DNA of 5,267 bases, from positions 1 through 5,267 of the forward strand of contig CAMIOJ010000179.1 in the NCBI GenBank assembly GCA_946222435.1. The letters are read 5' to 3'. The stretch comes from an uncultured Micrococcus sp. GTDB taxonomy: Bacteria; Actinomycetota; Actinomycetes; Actinomycetales; Micrococcaceae. The notes under the pieces were generated by a model that was not told the DNA's origin, ran no database searches, and saw only the letters and a program-made list of their open reading frames with translations. Below are positions 1 through 5,260 of the stretch, one piece after another. The position numbers and the translations under genes are program-made. Within the stretch, counting starts at the first letter, position 1; each line of letters starts with the position of its first letter.

Positions 1-89
1 ACCTCGATCATGCGGTTCACGGCGTTGACGCCGCCGCCGCCGATGCCGACGACCTTGATGACGGCCAGGTAGTTCTGGGGTGCAGCCAC
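1..89 (-). CDS. ftsZ: FtsZ, cell division tubulin-like GTPase (N-terminal 29 codons only)
   Basis: FtsZ polymerises at mid-cell into the cytoplasmic Z-ring that recruits the rest of the divisome. Only the start is present; the gene continues beyond base 1, with two bases of codon 30 in the window. The translation begins VAAPQNYLAVIKVVG (Val1 read as fMet), followed by GIGGGGVNAVNRMIE at residues 15-29. This is the first beta strand and the glycine-rich nucleotide-binding loop that opens every FtsZ, with GGGG at 17-20 and NAVNRMI at 22-28. The GTG at 89-87 is chosen as start because AAGGGA lies 9 bases upstream and because family members begin only a few residues before this motif. The gene follows ftsQ after a 415-base gap with no ftsA, as is usual in actinobacteria. 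The gap carries its own candidate promoter. The identity is secure despite the short fragment. Confidence 0.95.
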   Translation of the reverse strand, partial: MAAPQNYLAVIKVVGIGGGGVNAVNRMIE

Positions 90-93
90 GGTG

Positions 94-114
94 TTCAGTC
101 CCTTGTCTTCAGTC
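94..114 (-). repeat. GACTGAA direct repeat bracketing the ftsZ ribosome binding site
   Basis: On the minus strand GACTGAA occurs at 114-108 and again at 100-94, a spacing of 14 bases. The 7 bases between them are GACAAGG. The second copy overlaps the last two bases of the Shine-Dalgarno sequence (AAGGGA). This is seen directly. A role as a translational operator or a protein or RNA contact site is only a possibility, and a 7-base repeat can arise by chance. Confidence 0.4.
99..104 (-). promoter_or_regulatory. Ribosome binding site of ftsZ
   Basis: Read on the minus strand, AAGGGA sits 9 bases before the GTG at 89 and fixes the start of ftsZ. It lies between two copies of GACTGAA, as described in the separate repeat entry. 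Confidence 0.75.
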
Positions 115-124
115 TCGATATGAG

Positions 125-178
125 CCGGTGCCGGCGCGGAGCGGGTCGGCGCCGTGCCGGGTGCGAGGACTCCGCACC
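125..178 (-). other. GC-rich potential stem-loops in the ftsZ leader
   Basis: In the minus-strand transcript GGTGCG (178-173) can pair with CGCACC (165-160). A G-U pair extends this to a 7-bp stem with a 5-base loop. Immediately downstream, GGCGC (153-149) can pair with GCGCC (137-133), and CCGG-CA-CCGG lies at 134-125. Together these would make the leader strongly folded shortly before the ribosome binding site. They match no riboswitch class that I recognise. In DNA this rich in GC some such stems are expected by chance. Confidence 0.3.
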
Positions 179-196
179 GCCTCCCGATCCCCAGGA

Positions 197-215
197 CTTC
201 GACCGATGGTTGAAG
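197..215. promoter_or_regulatory. 19-bp dyad in the ftsZ leader (operator or hairpin)
   Basis: Minus-strand CTTCAACC and GGTCGAAG flank the trinucleotide ATC. The arms are complementary at 7 of 8 positions, the exception being an A-C mismatch in the transcript. Extended by two bases, the minus strand reads ACCTTCAACC, sharing ACCTTCA and a TNGAA right half with the two upstream elements (11 of 20 positions against 341-360). It lies about 45-60 bases downstream of the predicted transcription start. It could be a roadblock-type operator or an RNA stem-loop; the sequence does not decide. Confidence 0.35.
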
Positions 216-265
216 GTTTCCCGGAGGGGCGGAGGAGGGCGTGGAGCCACCCGACGTTCAGGGCA

Positions 266-295
266 ACGTTAGCGCCACGGCAGACCCCGGCGCAA
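266..295 (-). promoter_or_regulatory. Candidate sigma-70-type promoter for ftsZ
   Basis: On the minus strand the -35-like hexamer TTGCGC (295-290) is followed after 18 bases by the -10-like hexamer TAACGT (271-266). TAACGT fits the TANNNT pattern that dominates actinobacterial housekeeping promoters. The -35 match is TTG plus one further position. The predicted start is near 259, giving a leader of about 170 bases before the ftsZ GTG. The -10 hexamer overlaps the palindrome AACGTT (265-270), set in GGCGCTAACGTTGCCC. Position just upstream of ftsZ and in its orientation supports the call. It is a pattern match only. Confidence 0.5.
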
Positions 296-336
296 AGCGT
301 CCAGGCGCGGATTGACGCGGGATCGAGCGCCCCGGC

Positions 337-360
337 TTCAACCTTCACGTGATACTTGAA
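337..360. promoter_or_regulatory. Composite 24-bp dyad upstream of the ftsZ promoter (candidate operator)
   Basis: On the plus strand TTCAA (337-341) pairs with TTGAA (356-360), and between them lies the perfect palindrome TCACGTGA (345-352). Both dyads share one centre, between bases 348 and 349. Matching is 5 bases, 3 unmatched, 8 matched, 3 unmatched, 5 matched, so 18 of 24 positions obey the dyad. It lies about 40 bases upstream of the candidate -35 hexamer and about 90 bases upstream of the predicted transcription start, a place suited to an activator or repressor. A related element lies 79 bases further upstream. The regulator is unknown. The MerR-family protein FtsR, known to activate ftsZ in Corynebacterium, is one candidate by position only. 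Confidence 0.5.
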
Positions 361-413
361 TGGATGTAGGGTCGCACGCCTCTCCCGAGGGGCGGCAGGA
401 CGCCGTCGCGCAG

Positions 414-440
414 ACCTTCACCTTCACCCTCTACTTCAAG
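414..440. promoter_or_regulatory. Second copy of the ACCTTCAC-N4-TACTT element, with hexamer repeat
   Basis: Plus-strand bases 420-439 match 341-360 at 15 of 20 positions. The shared pattern is ACCTTCAC, four free bases, TACTT, one free base, AA. The copy lacks the perfect dyad of the 337-360 element because its right arm reads TTCAA, not TTGAA. It also begins with a tandem hexamer, ACCTTC twice (414-425) followed by ACC. The shared wording and the offset of 79 bases suggest two binding sites for one protein. This is inference from similarity inside the window. Confidence 0.4.
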
Positions 441-504
441 CCTGTGAACTTGGGGGATCGGGTCCGCGACGGCAGGTCACACCGCCGGCGGGTCGTCGAC
501 GGGG

Positions 505-1296
505 TCAGCGGGTGACGGGGCGGTCAGGGACGGACACGTCGATCACCCCGACCGGGTCCTCGTCCGTGCGGTCGAGCAGCGACTCCACCACCGCGGCCTT
601 CACCTGCGGCTGGTCGGCGCCTCCCCAATGGACGACCGGACCCTCCTCCACGGAGAGCTCGATCGCCTCTGCCCCCGAGGCGTCGACGCGGTCGATCCGC
701 CCGCGGAGGTCGTCCGGGAGTGCGGCGACCGCCTCGGCGACCGCCCGCCGCGTCTGCTCGTCCGCCCGCAGCACGCCCGCGGTGACGGGGACCAGACGCT
801 CCCCCGCGAGCGCCCGCTGCGGGACCTCGCGGAGCACGGCGCCGTCGTCCATGAGCACGTGGGCGGCGCCGTCCGTGCCCCGGACGGCAACGGGCCGGCG
901 TTCCCGGACCGTCACCTGGAGCCCGGTCGGCGGGGCGGCGATGACATCGAGCGACTCGACGCCCGGGAGGTCTCCGGCGAGGTCGGCGACGCGTCCGCGC
1001 CCGATCTGGGGCAGCGGCACCCCGTGGAGCAGCTCCAGCCGCTCGAGGACGTCGCCTCGGTCCACCAGACGGGTGCCGTCGACCTCGATGCGGTCCACGG
1101 CGAGCACCGGCGAGAAGTAGAGCACGAGGGCACCGGCCACCAGGCCCACCAGCGCCAGGGCGGCGAGCAGCCAGCGCAGCCACCGCCGCGGACGGCGTGC
1201 CGGCTCCGGGAAGGCGACGACGTTCTCCGGCGCCGGCCGACCGCTGCGCCCCCGGTCGGCGGCGGCCCTCCTGCGGCGCAGGGACGGCATCCTCAT
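505..1296 (-). CDS. ftsQ: FtsQ, bitopic divisome protein with POTRA domain
   Basis: FtsQ spans the cytoplasmic membrane once and connects early cytoplasmic with late periplasm-facing division proteins, through the FtsB/FtsL-type partners. The 263-residue product has an Arg-rich cytoplasmic tail (1-39, with RRRR at 7-10) and one transmembrane helix at about 40-61. A POTRA domain follows at about 66-135, beginning VDRIEVDGTRLVDRGDV and closing with VTVRERRPVA. The FtsQ/DivIB beta domain occupies about 136-260 and ends DVSVPDRPVTR, a typical actinobacterial FtsQ ending. Length is normal for the family. The ATG at 1296-1294 overlaps the murC stop by 4 bases (ATGA). No good Shine-Dalgarno sequence precedes it, so translation probably depends on coupling to murC. 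A second in-frame ATG two codons later (1290-1288) is an alternative start. Sequence identity between FtsQ proteins is low, but domain order and neighbours make the call firm. Confidence 0.93.
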   Translation of the reverse strand: MRMPSLRRRRAAADRGRSGRPAPENVVAFPEPARRPRRWLRWLLAALALVGLVAGALVLYFSPVLAVDRIEVDGTRLVDRGDVLERLELLHGVPLPQIGRGRVADLAGDLPGVESLDVIAAPPTGLQVTVRERRPVAVRGTDGAAHVLMDDGAVLREVPQRALAGERLVPVTAGVLRADEQTRRAVAEAVAALPDDLRGRIDRVDASGAEAIELSVEEGPVVHWGGADQPQVKAAVVESLLDRTDEDPVGVIDVSVPDRPVTR

Positions 1297-2765
1297 TCGC
1301 CGGTCGCGGCGGCGTCGCCGGCCAGGGCGGCCACGATCGTCGGTCCGAGGGCGGTCACGTCTCCGGCCCCCATGGTGAGGACCACGTCGCCGGCCTCGAC
1401 CGCGGAGACCAGGTCGGCCACGGCCTGCTCCGGGTCGGCGGCGACGGCGCGGTCCGATTCGTCCGCCGTGGTGAGGCGGGAGGAGATCAGGCTCGAGTCG
1501 ACTCCGGGGATCGGCTCCTCGCGGGCCGGATAGACCTCCAGGACCCGCACGCGGTCGGCCCCGGACAGGGCCGCAGCGAACTCGGCGGCGAAGTCCCGGG
1601 TCCGGGAGAACAGGTGCGGCTGGAACAGCACGTGCACCTGGTGCTCCCCCGCCACCGCGCGGGCGGCGGCCACCGCGGCGGCCACCTCGGTCGGGTGGTG
1701 CGCGTAGTCGTCGAAGACGCGCACTCCCCGTCCGGTCCCGCGGAACTCGAACCGGCGGGCGGTGCCGCGGAAGGCCTCGAGCCCGGCCGCCGCGGCCGCA
1801 GGCTCCATGCCCGCCTGCAGGGCGGCCAGCAGCACGGCCGCGGCGTTCAGCGCGTTGTGGGTGCCGGGCACCTGCAGGCGCACGGACAGGACGGTGCCGT
1901 CCGCGAACTCATAGCGCACCCGCTGCCCGACGCCCGACTCCCCCGGGTCCACGAGGGTCTCGGCCACCAGCAGGTCCGGACGGACCCCGTCCCGCTCCGC
2001 GGTGCCGTACGTCAGCACACGGCAGCGCGCCTCGGAGCGGGCCCAGGCGGCCAGGCCGGCCGCGCCGTCGTCGTCCAGGCAGGCGATGAGCGCGCCGCCC
2101 TCGGCGGCGTCAGGGAGCCGGCCCGCGAAGGTGCGGAACACCTCGTGGACCGCCTCCTCCGTGCCGTAGTGGTCCAGGTGGTCCGCCTCGACCGTGGTGA
2201 CGATCGCGACCGTGGACGGGTAGTTCACGAGGGTGCCGTCCGACTCGTCGGCCTCGGCCACGAACCACTCGCCCTCCCCGTGGGCCGCGTTGGTCCCCAG
2301 ACCCGCGACGGCGGCGCCCACCGCGAACGTCGGCCGCCAGCCGGCCTCCGTGAAGGCCATGGCGGCCATGGACGACGTGGTCGTCTTGCCGTGGGTGCCG
2401 GCGACGGCCAGCACCCGGTGGCCTCGCATCGCCAGCGCCAGGCCCTCGGAGCGGTGCATCATGCGCAGGCCGCGCGCGGCGGCGGCGTCGTACTCGGGGT
2501 TGCCGGGACCGGCGATCGAGGACGCGATCACGCAGGTAACGTCCTCGCCGACGTTCTCCGGGGCGTACCCGACGCTGATCCGGGCACCGCCCTGGGCCAG
2601 CTGGTGCATGACCGGCAGGTCCTTCGCGTCGGTGCCGGAGACCGGGACGCCCTGGTCCTGAAGGATCCGGGCGACGCCCGAGACCCCGACTCCGCCGATG
2701 CCGAGGAAGTGGACACGCCCCTCGGTGGGCAGGTCGTCCGGGTGCGTGGGGGTGCGGTCGCTCAT
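1293..2765 (-). CDS. murC: MurC, UDP-N-acetylmuramate--L-alanine ligase
   Basis: MurC is the cytoplasmic ATP-dependent ligase that joins L-alanine to UDP-N-acetylmuramic acid, the first step of the peptide stem (EC 6.3.2.8). The 490-residue protein has the three Mur ligase domains. The UDP-substrate Rossmann domain carries GIGGVGVSG at 22-30. The central ATPase domain carries the P-loop GTHGKTTT at 123-130, EADESD at 171-176 and HLDHYG at 196-201. The C-terminal domain begins after GTHNALNA (301-308) and RRFE (337-340) and carries DDYAHHPTE at 352-360, FQPHLFSRT at 381-389 and VYPAREEP at 411-418. DDYAHHPTE and FQPHLFSRT distinguish MurC from MurD, MurE and MurF. Length is typical and no key motif is missing. 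The ATG at 2765 has AGGAG 7 bases upstream and overlaps the murG stop as ATGA; the murC stop in turn overlaps the ftsQ ATG. Expression is presumably from the upstream dcw transcript. Confidence 0.97.
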   Translation of the reverse strand: MSDRTPTHPDDLPTEGRVHFLGIGGVGVSGVARILQDQGVPVSGTDAKDLPVMHQLAQGGARISVGYAPENVGEDVTCVIASSIAGPGNPEYDAAAARGLRMMHRSEGLALAMRGHRVLAVAGTHGKTTTSSMAAMAFTEAGWRPTFAVGAAVAGLGTNAAHGEGEWFVAEADESDGTLVNYPSTVAIVTTVEADHLDHYGTEEAVHEVFRTFAGRLPDAAEGGALIACLDDDGAAGLAAWARSEARCRVLTYGTAERDGVRPDLLVAETLVDPGESGVGQRVRYEFADGTVLSVRLQVPGTHNALNAAAVLLAALQAGMEPAAAAAGLEAFRGTARRFEFRGTGRGVRVFDDYAHHPTEVAAAVAAARAVAGEHQVHVLFQPHLFSRTRDFAAEFAAALSGADRVRVLEVYPAREEPIPGVDSSLISSRLTTADESDRAVAADPEQAVADLVSAVEAGDVVLTMGAGDVTALGPTIVAALAGDAAATGE

Positions 2766-3910
2766 CGGCGTGCTCCTTCGGCTGCGGCCTCACGGGTGAG
2801 TCGGGCCATCTTCTGGTCGGCGTCGCGCACCCCGTGGGAGGCGGAGGCGGCGGCCATGGCGGACAGGCGCTCCGGCGAGGACGCCAGCGGGATGAGCTCG
2901 CGCCGGATCCACTCCGGGCCGAAGGCGGCATCGCGGACGAGCAGCGCGCCGCCGTCGGCGACGACCTGCTCCGCGTTCAGGGCCTGCTCGCCGTTGCCGA
3001 TGGGCAGCGGCACGAAGACGGCCGGCAGGCCGACGGCGGCGACCTCGCACACGGTGCCGGCGCCGGAGCGGGCGACGATGAGGTCCGCCACGGCGTAGGC
3101 CTGCTCCATGCGGTCCAGGTACTCCCGCTGGTGGTAGCCCTCGCGCACCACGCGCCCGCCGGCGGCGTCCCTGACCTCCTTGCCGCGACCGGTCAGGTGG
3201 AGCACCTGCAGGCCCGCGCCCAGCAGGTCGTCGAGGGCCCCCTGGACCGTCCGGTTCACGGACAGGGCGCCGGAGCTGCCTCCGGTGACCACCACCGTGG
3301 TGCGCGCCGGGTCCAGCCCGAGCTCGGCCGCCGCCTCGGCCCGTGCCGCCGTGCGGTCCAGGGCGGACACCTCGCGACGCATGGGCATGCCGACCCACTC
3401 TGCGCCCGTGAGCGGGGTCTGCTTCAGGGCGACCGCCACCCGGGCGGCCGAGCGGGCGCCGAGTCGGTTGGCGAGCCCGGGCCGAGCGTTCGCCTCGTGG
3501 ACGACGGTAGGGATGCGCAGGGACCTGGCCGCCAGGTACATCGGGGTCGCCACGTAGCCGCCGACGCCGACGAGCACGTCCGCCTCCCGCCGGCGCAGGA
3601 TCTGCTTCGCCTGCTCGACGGCCGTGCGGAAGCGGACGGGGAAGCGCAGCACGTCCATGGAGGGCCGGCGCGGGAAGGGCACGCGCTCGATCGTGTCCAG
3701 CTCGAATCCGGCCTCCGGGACGAGGCGGGTCTCCATGCCGGAGGCGGTGCCGACCATGGTGCAGACGGCCGAGGCCGGGGCCGCGCCGTCCGGGCCGGGG
3801 GCCGGTGACTGCAGGGCCCGCGCGATGGCCAGCATCGGCGAGATGTGCCCGGCGGTGCCGCCGCCGGCGAGGACCACGTGCAGCGGTCGGTCGGTGGAGG
3901 GGACGGTCAT
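2762..3910 (-). CDS. murG: MurG, UDP-GlcNAc:lipid I N-acetylglucosaminyltransferase
   Basis: MurG transfers GlcNAc from UDP-GlcNAc to undecaprenyl-diphospho-MurNAc-pentapeptide (lipid I), giving lipid II on the inner face of the cytoplasmic membrane (EC 2.4.1.227). The 382-residue protein shows the GT-B fold markers. The first glycine loop and catalytic His are in GGGTAGHISP (16-25). The second glycine loop is GVGGYVATP (115-123), and HEAN at 138-141 corresponds to the HEQN acceptor-side motif. The C-domain loop is GGSSGALSVN (210-219). The UDP-GlcNAc site includes RSGAGTVCEVAAVGLP (281-296) and PLPIGNGEQALNA (301-313). The PIGNGEQ wording is the actinobacterial form of this site. The ATG at 3910 starts 2 bases after the ftsW stop with AGGAGG 7 bases upstream; the stop overlaps murC by 4 bases. 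Length and motifs are normal, with no sign of damage. Confidence 0.97.
   Translation of the reverse strand: MTVPSTDRPLHVVLAGGGTAGHISPMLAIARALQSPAPGPDGAAPASAVCTMVGTASGMETRLVPEAGFELDTIERVPFPRRPSMDVLRFPVRFRTAVEQAKQILRRREADVLVGVGGYVATPMYLAARSLRIPTVVHEANARPGLANRLGARSAARVAVALKQTPLTGAEWVGMPMRREVSALDRTAARAEAAAELGLDPARTTVVVTGGSSGALSVNRTVQGALDDLLGAGLQVLHLTGRGKEVRDAAGGRVVREGYHQREYLDRMEQAYAVADLIVARSGAGTVCEVAAVGLPAVFVPLPIGNGEQALNAEQVVADGGALLVRDAAFGPEWIRRELIPLASSPERLSAMAAASASHGVRDADQKMARLTREAAAEGARR
2773..2777 (-). promoter_or_regulatory. Ribosome binding site of murC
   Basis: Minus-strand GAAGGAGC, with core AGGAG at 2777-2773, lies inside the end of murG, 7 bases before the murC ATG. It supports this start and means murC can initiate on its own as well as by coupling. 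Confidence 0.8.
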
Positions 3911-3912
3911 GC

Positions 3913-5178
3913 TCAGGCCTCCTGGGTCTGGGGTGCGGTGCTCGGGTCGGACGGTCGGAAGGATGCCTCATGGGCCTGCTGGGCGGCCAGATGCGCCAGG
4001 CGCCGCTCGTGCCGTGCGAAGGACAGGACGATGCCCACGGCCGTCAGGGCCAGCGTCAGGGCGGAGCCTCCGTAGGAGATGAACGGCAGCGGCACGCCCA
4101 CCACCGGCAGCAGTCCCGAGACCATGCCGGCGTTCAGGAATACCTGTCCCACGAACCACGCGATGATGCCCCACGTCGCCACCCGGATGAACGTGGACCG
4201 CGTCTGCGCCGCCACGCGGTACATGCCGAGGGCCAGCACCGCGAACAACCCGATCACGAGCAGCGTGCCCAGCAGGCCCAGCTCCTCGCCGAGGATCGTG
4301 AAGATGAAGTCGTTCTCCGCCTCGGGGATGTAGCTCCACTTCTGACGGGACTGGCCGAGGCCGACGCCCCACCAGCCGCCGGAGGCGAGCGCGTAGAGGC
4401 CGTGGGCGGGCTGGAAACAGGGGTCGGAGGTGTGTTCGCAGGCCGCCTCGACCCCGAGCCACACCTGCACCCGGAGCATGCGGTGCGCCGCGAAGAGCGT
4501 GAGCCCGATCGTCACGACCGCGGCCAGGACCGCCGTGACGAGGAAGACGATCCGATGGGTGCCGGCCACGTACAGCACGGCGGCCAGGACCAGCAGGACG
4601 ATGATGGCCGTGCCGAGGTCGCGACCGTACATGATCAGGCCGAGGACCACGAGCCCGCCCGGGGCGATCACGGGCACCAGCGCATGCTTGACCTGCTTCA
4701 CCAGCTGGCCCTTGCGGGCCATCACTGCCGCGCCCCAGAGCGCCAGGGACAGCTTCGCCAGCTCCGAGGGCTGGCCGGTGATCGGGCCGAGCCGGATCCA
4801 GTTGCGGTTGCCGCCCACCTCCATGCCGAGCGAGGTGAAGGCCACCAGGGCCAGCAGGATGATCGCCACCAGCAGCGCGGGCCAGGCCAGGCGTCGGATC
4901 CATGGAACGGGGGTGAAGGCGGCGACCGTCAGGGCGAGAACGCCCACGATCGCCCACATCGACTGGCGCAGGAACAGGGAGTACGAGCCGCCGGACCCGA
5001 TGGCCTCGACCGAGGACGAGGACAGCACCATGACCAGGCCGATCACCGTGAGCACCGCGGTGCTGCCGGCGATCATCAGGACCGTCATGTCGAGCATGCG
5101 GCGGCCCTCGAGGGCCGCCCAGAACCGGTCCAGGCCACGCCGCACGGAGCTCGGGCCGCCGGAGGATTTCGTCGGCAT
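3913..5178 (-). CDS. ftsW: FtsW, septal SEDS-family peptidoglycan glycosyltransferase
   Basis: FtsW is a polytopic membrane protein that, with its class B penicillin-binding partner, polymerises lipid II into septal glycan. The 421-residue product has about ten transmembrane stretches: roughly 32-53, 71-88, 98-116, 140-155, 166-183, 188-206, 208-231, 297-320, 330-352 and 363-388. SEDS landmarks are GGNRNWIRLG (122-131), QPSELAK (136-142), GRDLGTA (185-191), GLYALASGGWWGVGLGQS (260-277), PEAENDFIFTILGEELG (285-301) and PLPFISYGGSA (363-373). Asp290 in the NDFIF segment aligns by motif with the Asp essential in RodA and FtsW. An outward-facing loop carries Cys247 and Cys254. RodA is the main alternative, but the dcw position and the long cytoplasmic tails favour FtsW. 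The ATG at 5178 has AAGGAG only 4 bases upstream, slightly close. Met28 or Met31 are less likely starts, having no such site. Confidence 0.95.
   Translation of the reverse strand: MPTKSSGGPSSVRRGLDRFWAALEGRRMLDMTVLMIAGSTAVLTVIGLVMVLSSSSVEAIGSGGSYSLFLRQSMWAIVGVLALTVAAFTPVPWIRRLAWPALLVAIILLALVAFTSLGMEVGGNRNWIRLGPITGQPSELAKLSLALWGAAVMARKGQLVKQVKHALVPVIAPGGLVVLGLIMYGRDLGTAIIVLLVLAAVLYVAGTHRIVFLVTAVLAAVVTIGLTLFAAHRMLRVQVWLGVEAACEHTSDPCFQPAHGLYALASGGWWGVGLGQSRQKWSYIPEAENDFIFTILGEELGLLGTLLVIGLFAVLALGMYRVAAQTRSTFIRVATWGIIAWFVGQVFLNAGMVSGLLPVVGVPLPFISYGGSALTLALTAVGIVLSFARHERRLAHLAAQQAHEASFRPSDPSTAPQTQEA
3918..3923 (-). promoter_or_regulatory. Ribosome binding site of murG
   Basis: A perfect AGGAGG on the minus strand lies within the last codons of ftsW, 7 bases before the murG ATG. 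It is the strongest Shine-Dalgarno sequence in the window and fixes the murG start. Confidence 0.85.
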
Positions 5179-5182
5179 GGTG

Positions 5183-5187
5183 CTCCT
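5183..5187 (-). promoter_or_regulatory. Ribosome binding site of ftsW
   Basis: Minus-strand GAAGGAGCACC precedes the ATG; the AGGAG core ends 4 bases before it. Spacing is shorter than for murG and murC but still usable. The GAAGGAGCAC wording is shared with the murC site. Confidence 0.65.
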
Positions 5188-5197
5188 TCAACGGGAC

Positions 5198-5223
5198 GGG
5201 GTCGGTGGGTCGGGGTCGGTGGG
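5198..5223. repeat. Tandem 14-bp GC-rich repeat upstream of ftsW
   Basis: Plus-strand GGGGTCGGTGGG occurs at 5198-5209 and again at 5212-5223, separated by TC; as 14-base units the copies differ at one position. A period that is not a multiple of three suggests spacer rather than conserved coding sequence, although one minus-strand frame stays open as a Pro-rich stretch. Confidence 0.6.
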
Positions 5224-5232
5224 GCCTTCGGA

Positions 5233-5260
5233 CGGAGGCGGGCGGTCAGCCGGAGGCGGG
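5233..5260. repeat. 10-bp direct repeat near the end of the upstream gene
   Basis: Plus-strand CGGAGGCGGG occurs at 5233-5242 and 5251-5260, 18 bases apart. A minus-strand TGA (5248-5246) falls between the copies. With the neighbouring 14-bp repeat it makes this 70-base stretch low in complexity. No function is evident. Confidence 0.45.

Larger units (their letters stand above)
90..504. other. ftsQ-ftsZ intergenic regulatory region
   Basis: This 415-base stretch has no credible gene. Reading frames crossing it have many A or T third positions, unlike the flanking genes, which have G or C in almost all. It holds a candidate ftsZ promoter, two similar ACCTTCAC...TACTT elements upstream of it, and a probable transcribed leader below about position 259 with several potential hairpins. 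No convincing terminator (GC stem followed by a T run) follows ftsQ. The only strong dyad there is the 10-base palindrome at 482-491, which has no loop or T tract. Read-through from ftsQ into ftsZ is therefore likely, alongside the local promoter. An independently promoted ftsZ is common in actinobacteria. Confidence 0.7.

Noticed and set aside
109..348. A 79-codon minus-strand frame (GTG start at 348) filling the ftsQ-ftsZ gap and ending 19 bases before ftsZ.
   Set aside because: It has no ribosome binding site, about a quarter of its third positions are A or T while the real genes have very few, and it shows no recognisable domain. It also overlaps the candidate promoter and dyads.
80..352. 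A 90-codon plus-strand frame across the same gap.
   Set aside because: Arg/Pro/Ser-rich product typical of chance frames in GC-rich DNA, antisense to the ftsZ leader and start, with no ribosome binding site or family signature.
344..372. A plus-strand promoter-like pair, TTCACG and TAGGGT with 17 bases between.
   Set aside because: It would transcribe away from ftsZ, antisense into ftsQ, with no plus-strand gene to serve. The hexamers fit poorly and the first lies within the ftsZ-side dyad.
482..491. The 10-base palindrome CCGCCGGCGG just after ftsQ as a transcription terminator.
   Set aside because: There is no loop and no following T run, and short GC palindromes are frequent at this base composition.
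1197..3098. A very long (633-codon) plus-strand frame opposite murC and part of murG.
   Set aside because: Stop codons are rare on the opposite strand of high-GC genes. The product is Gly/Arg/His/Val-rich low-complexity sequence mirroring murC codons, while murC itself shows every family motif.
2834..3808. A 324-codon plus-strand frame opposite murG.
   Set aside because: Another antisense shadow: low-complexity product, no motif, and the opposite frame is a complete MurG.
3968..5191. A 407-codon minus-strand frame overlapping ftsW in another register.
   Set aside because: Its product is Arg/Gly/Pro/His-rich with no hydrophobic helices, while the ftsW register encodes about ten helices and all SEDS motifs.
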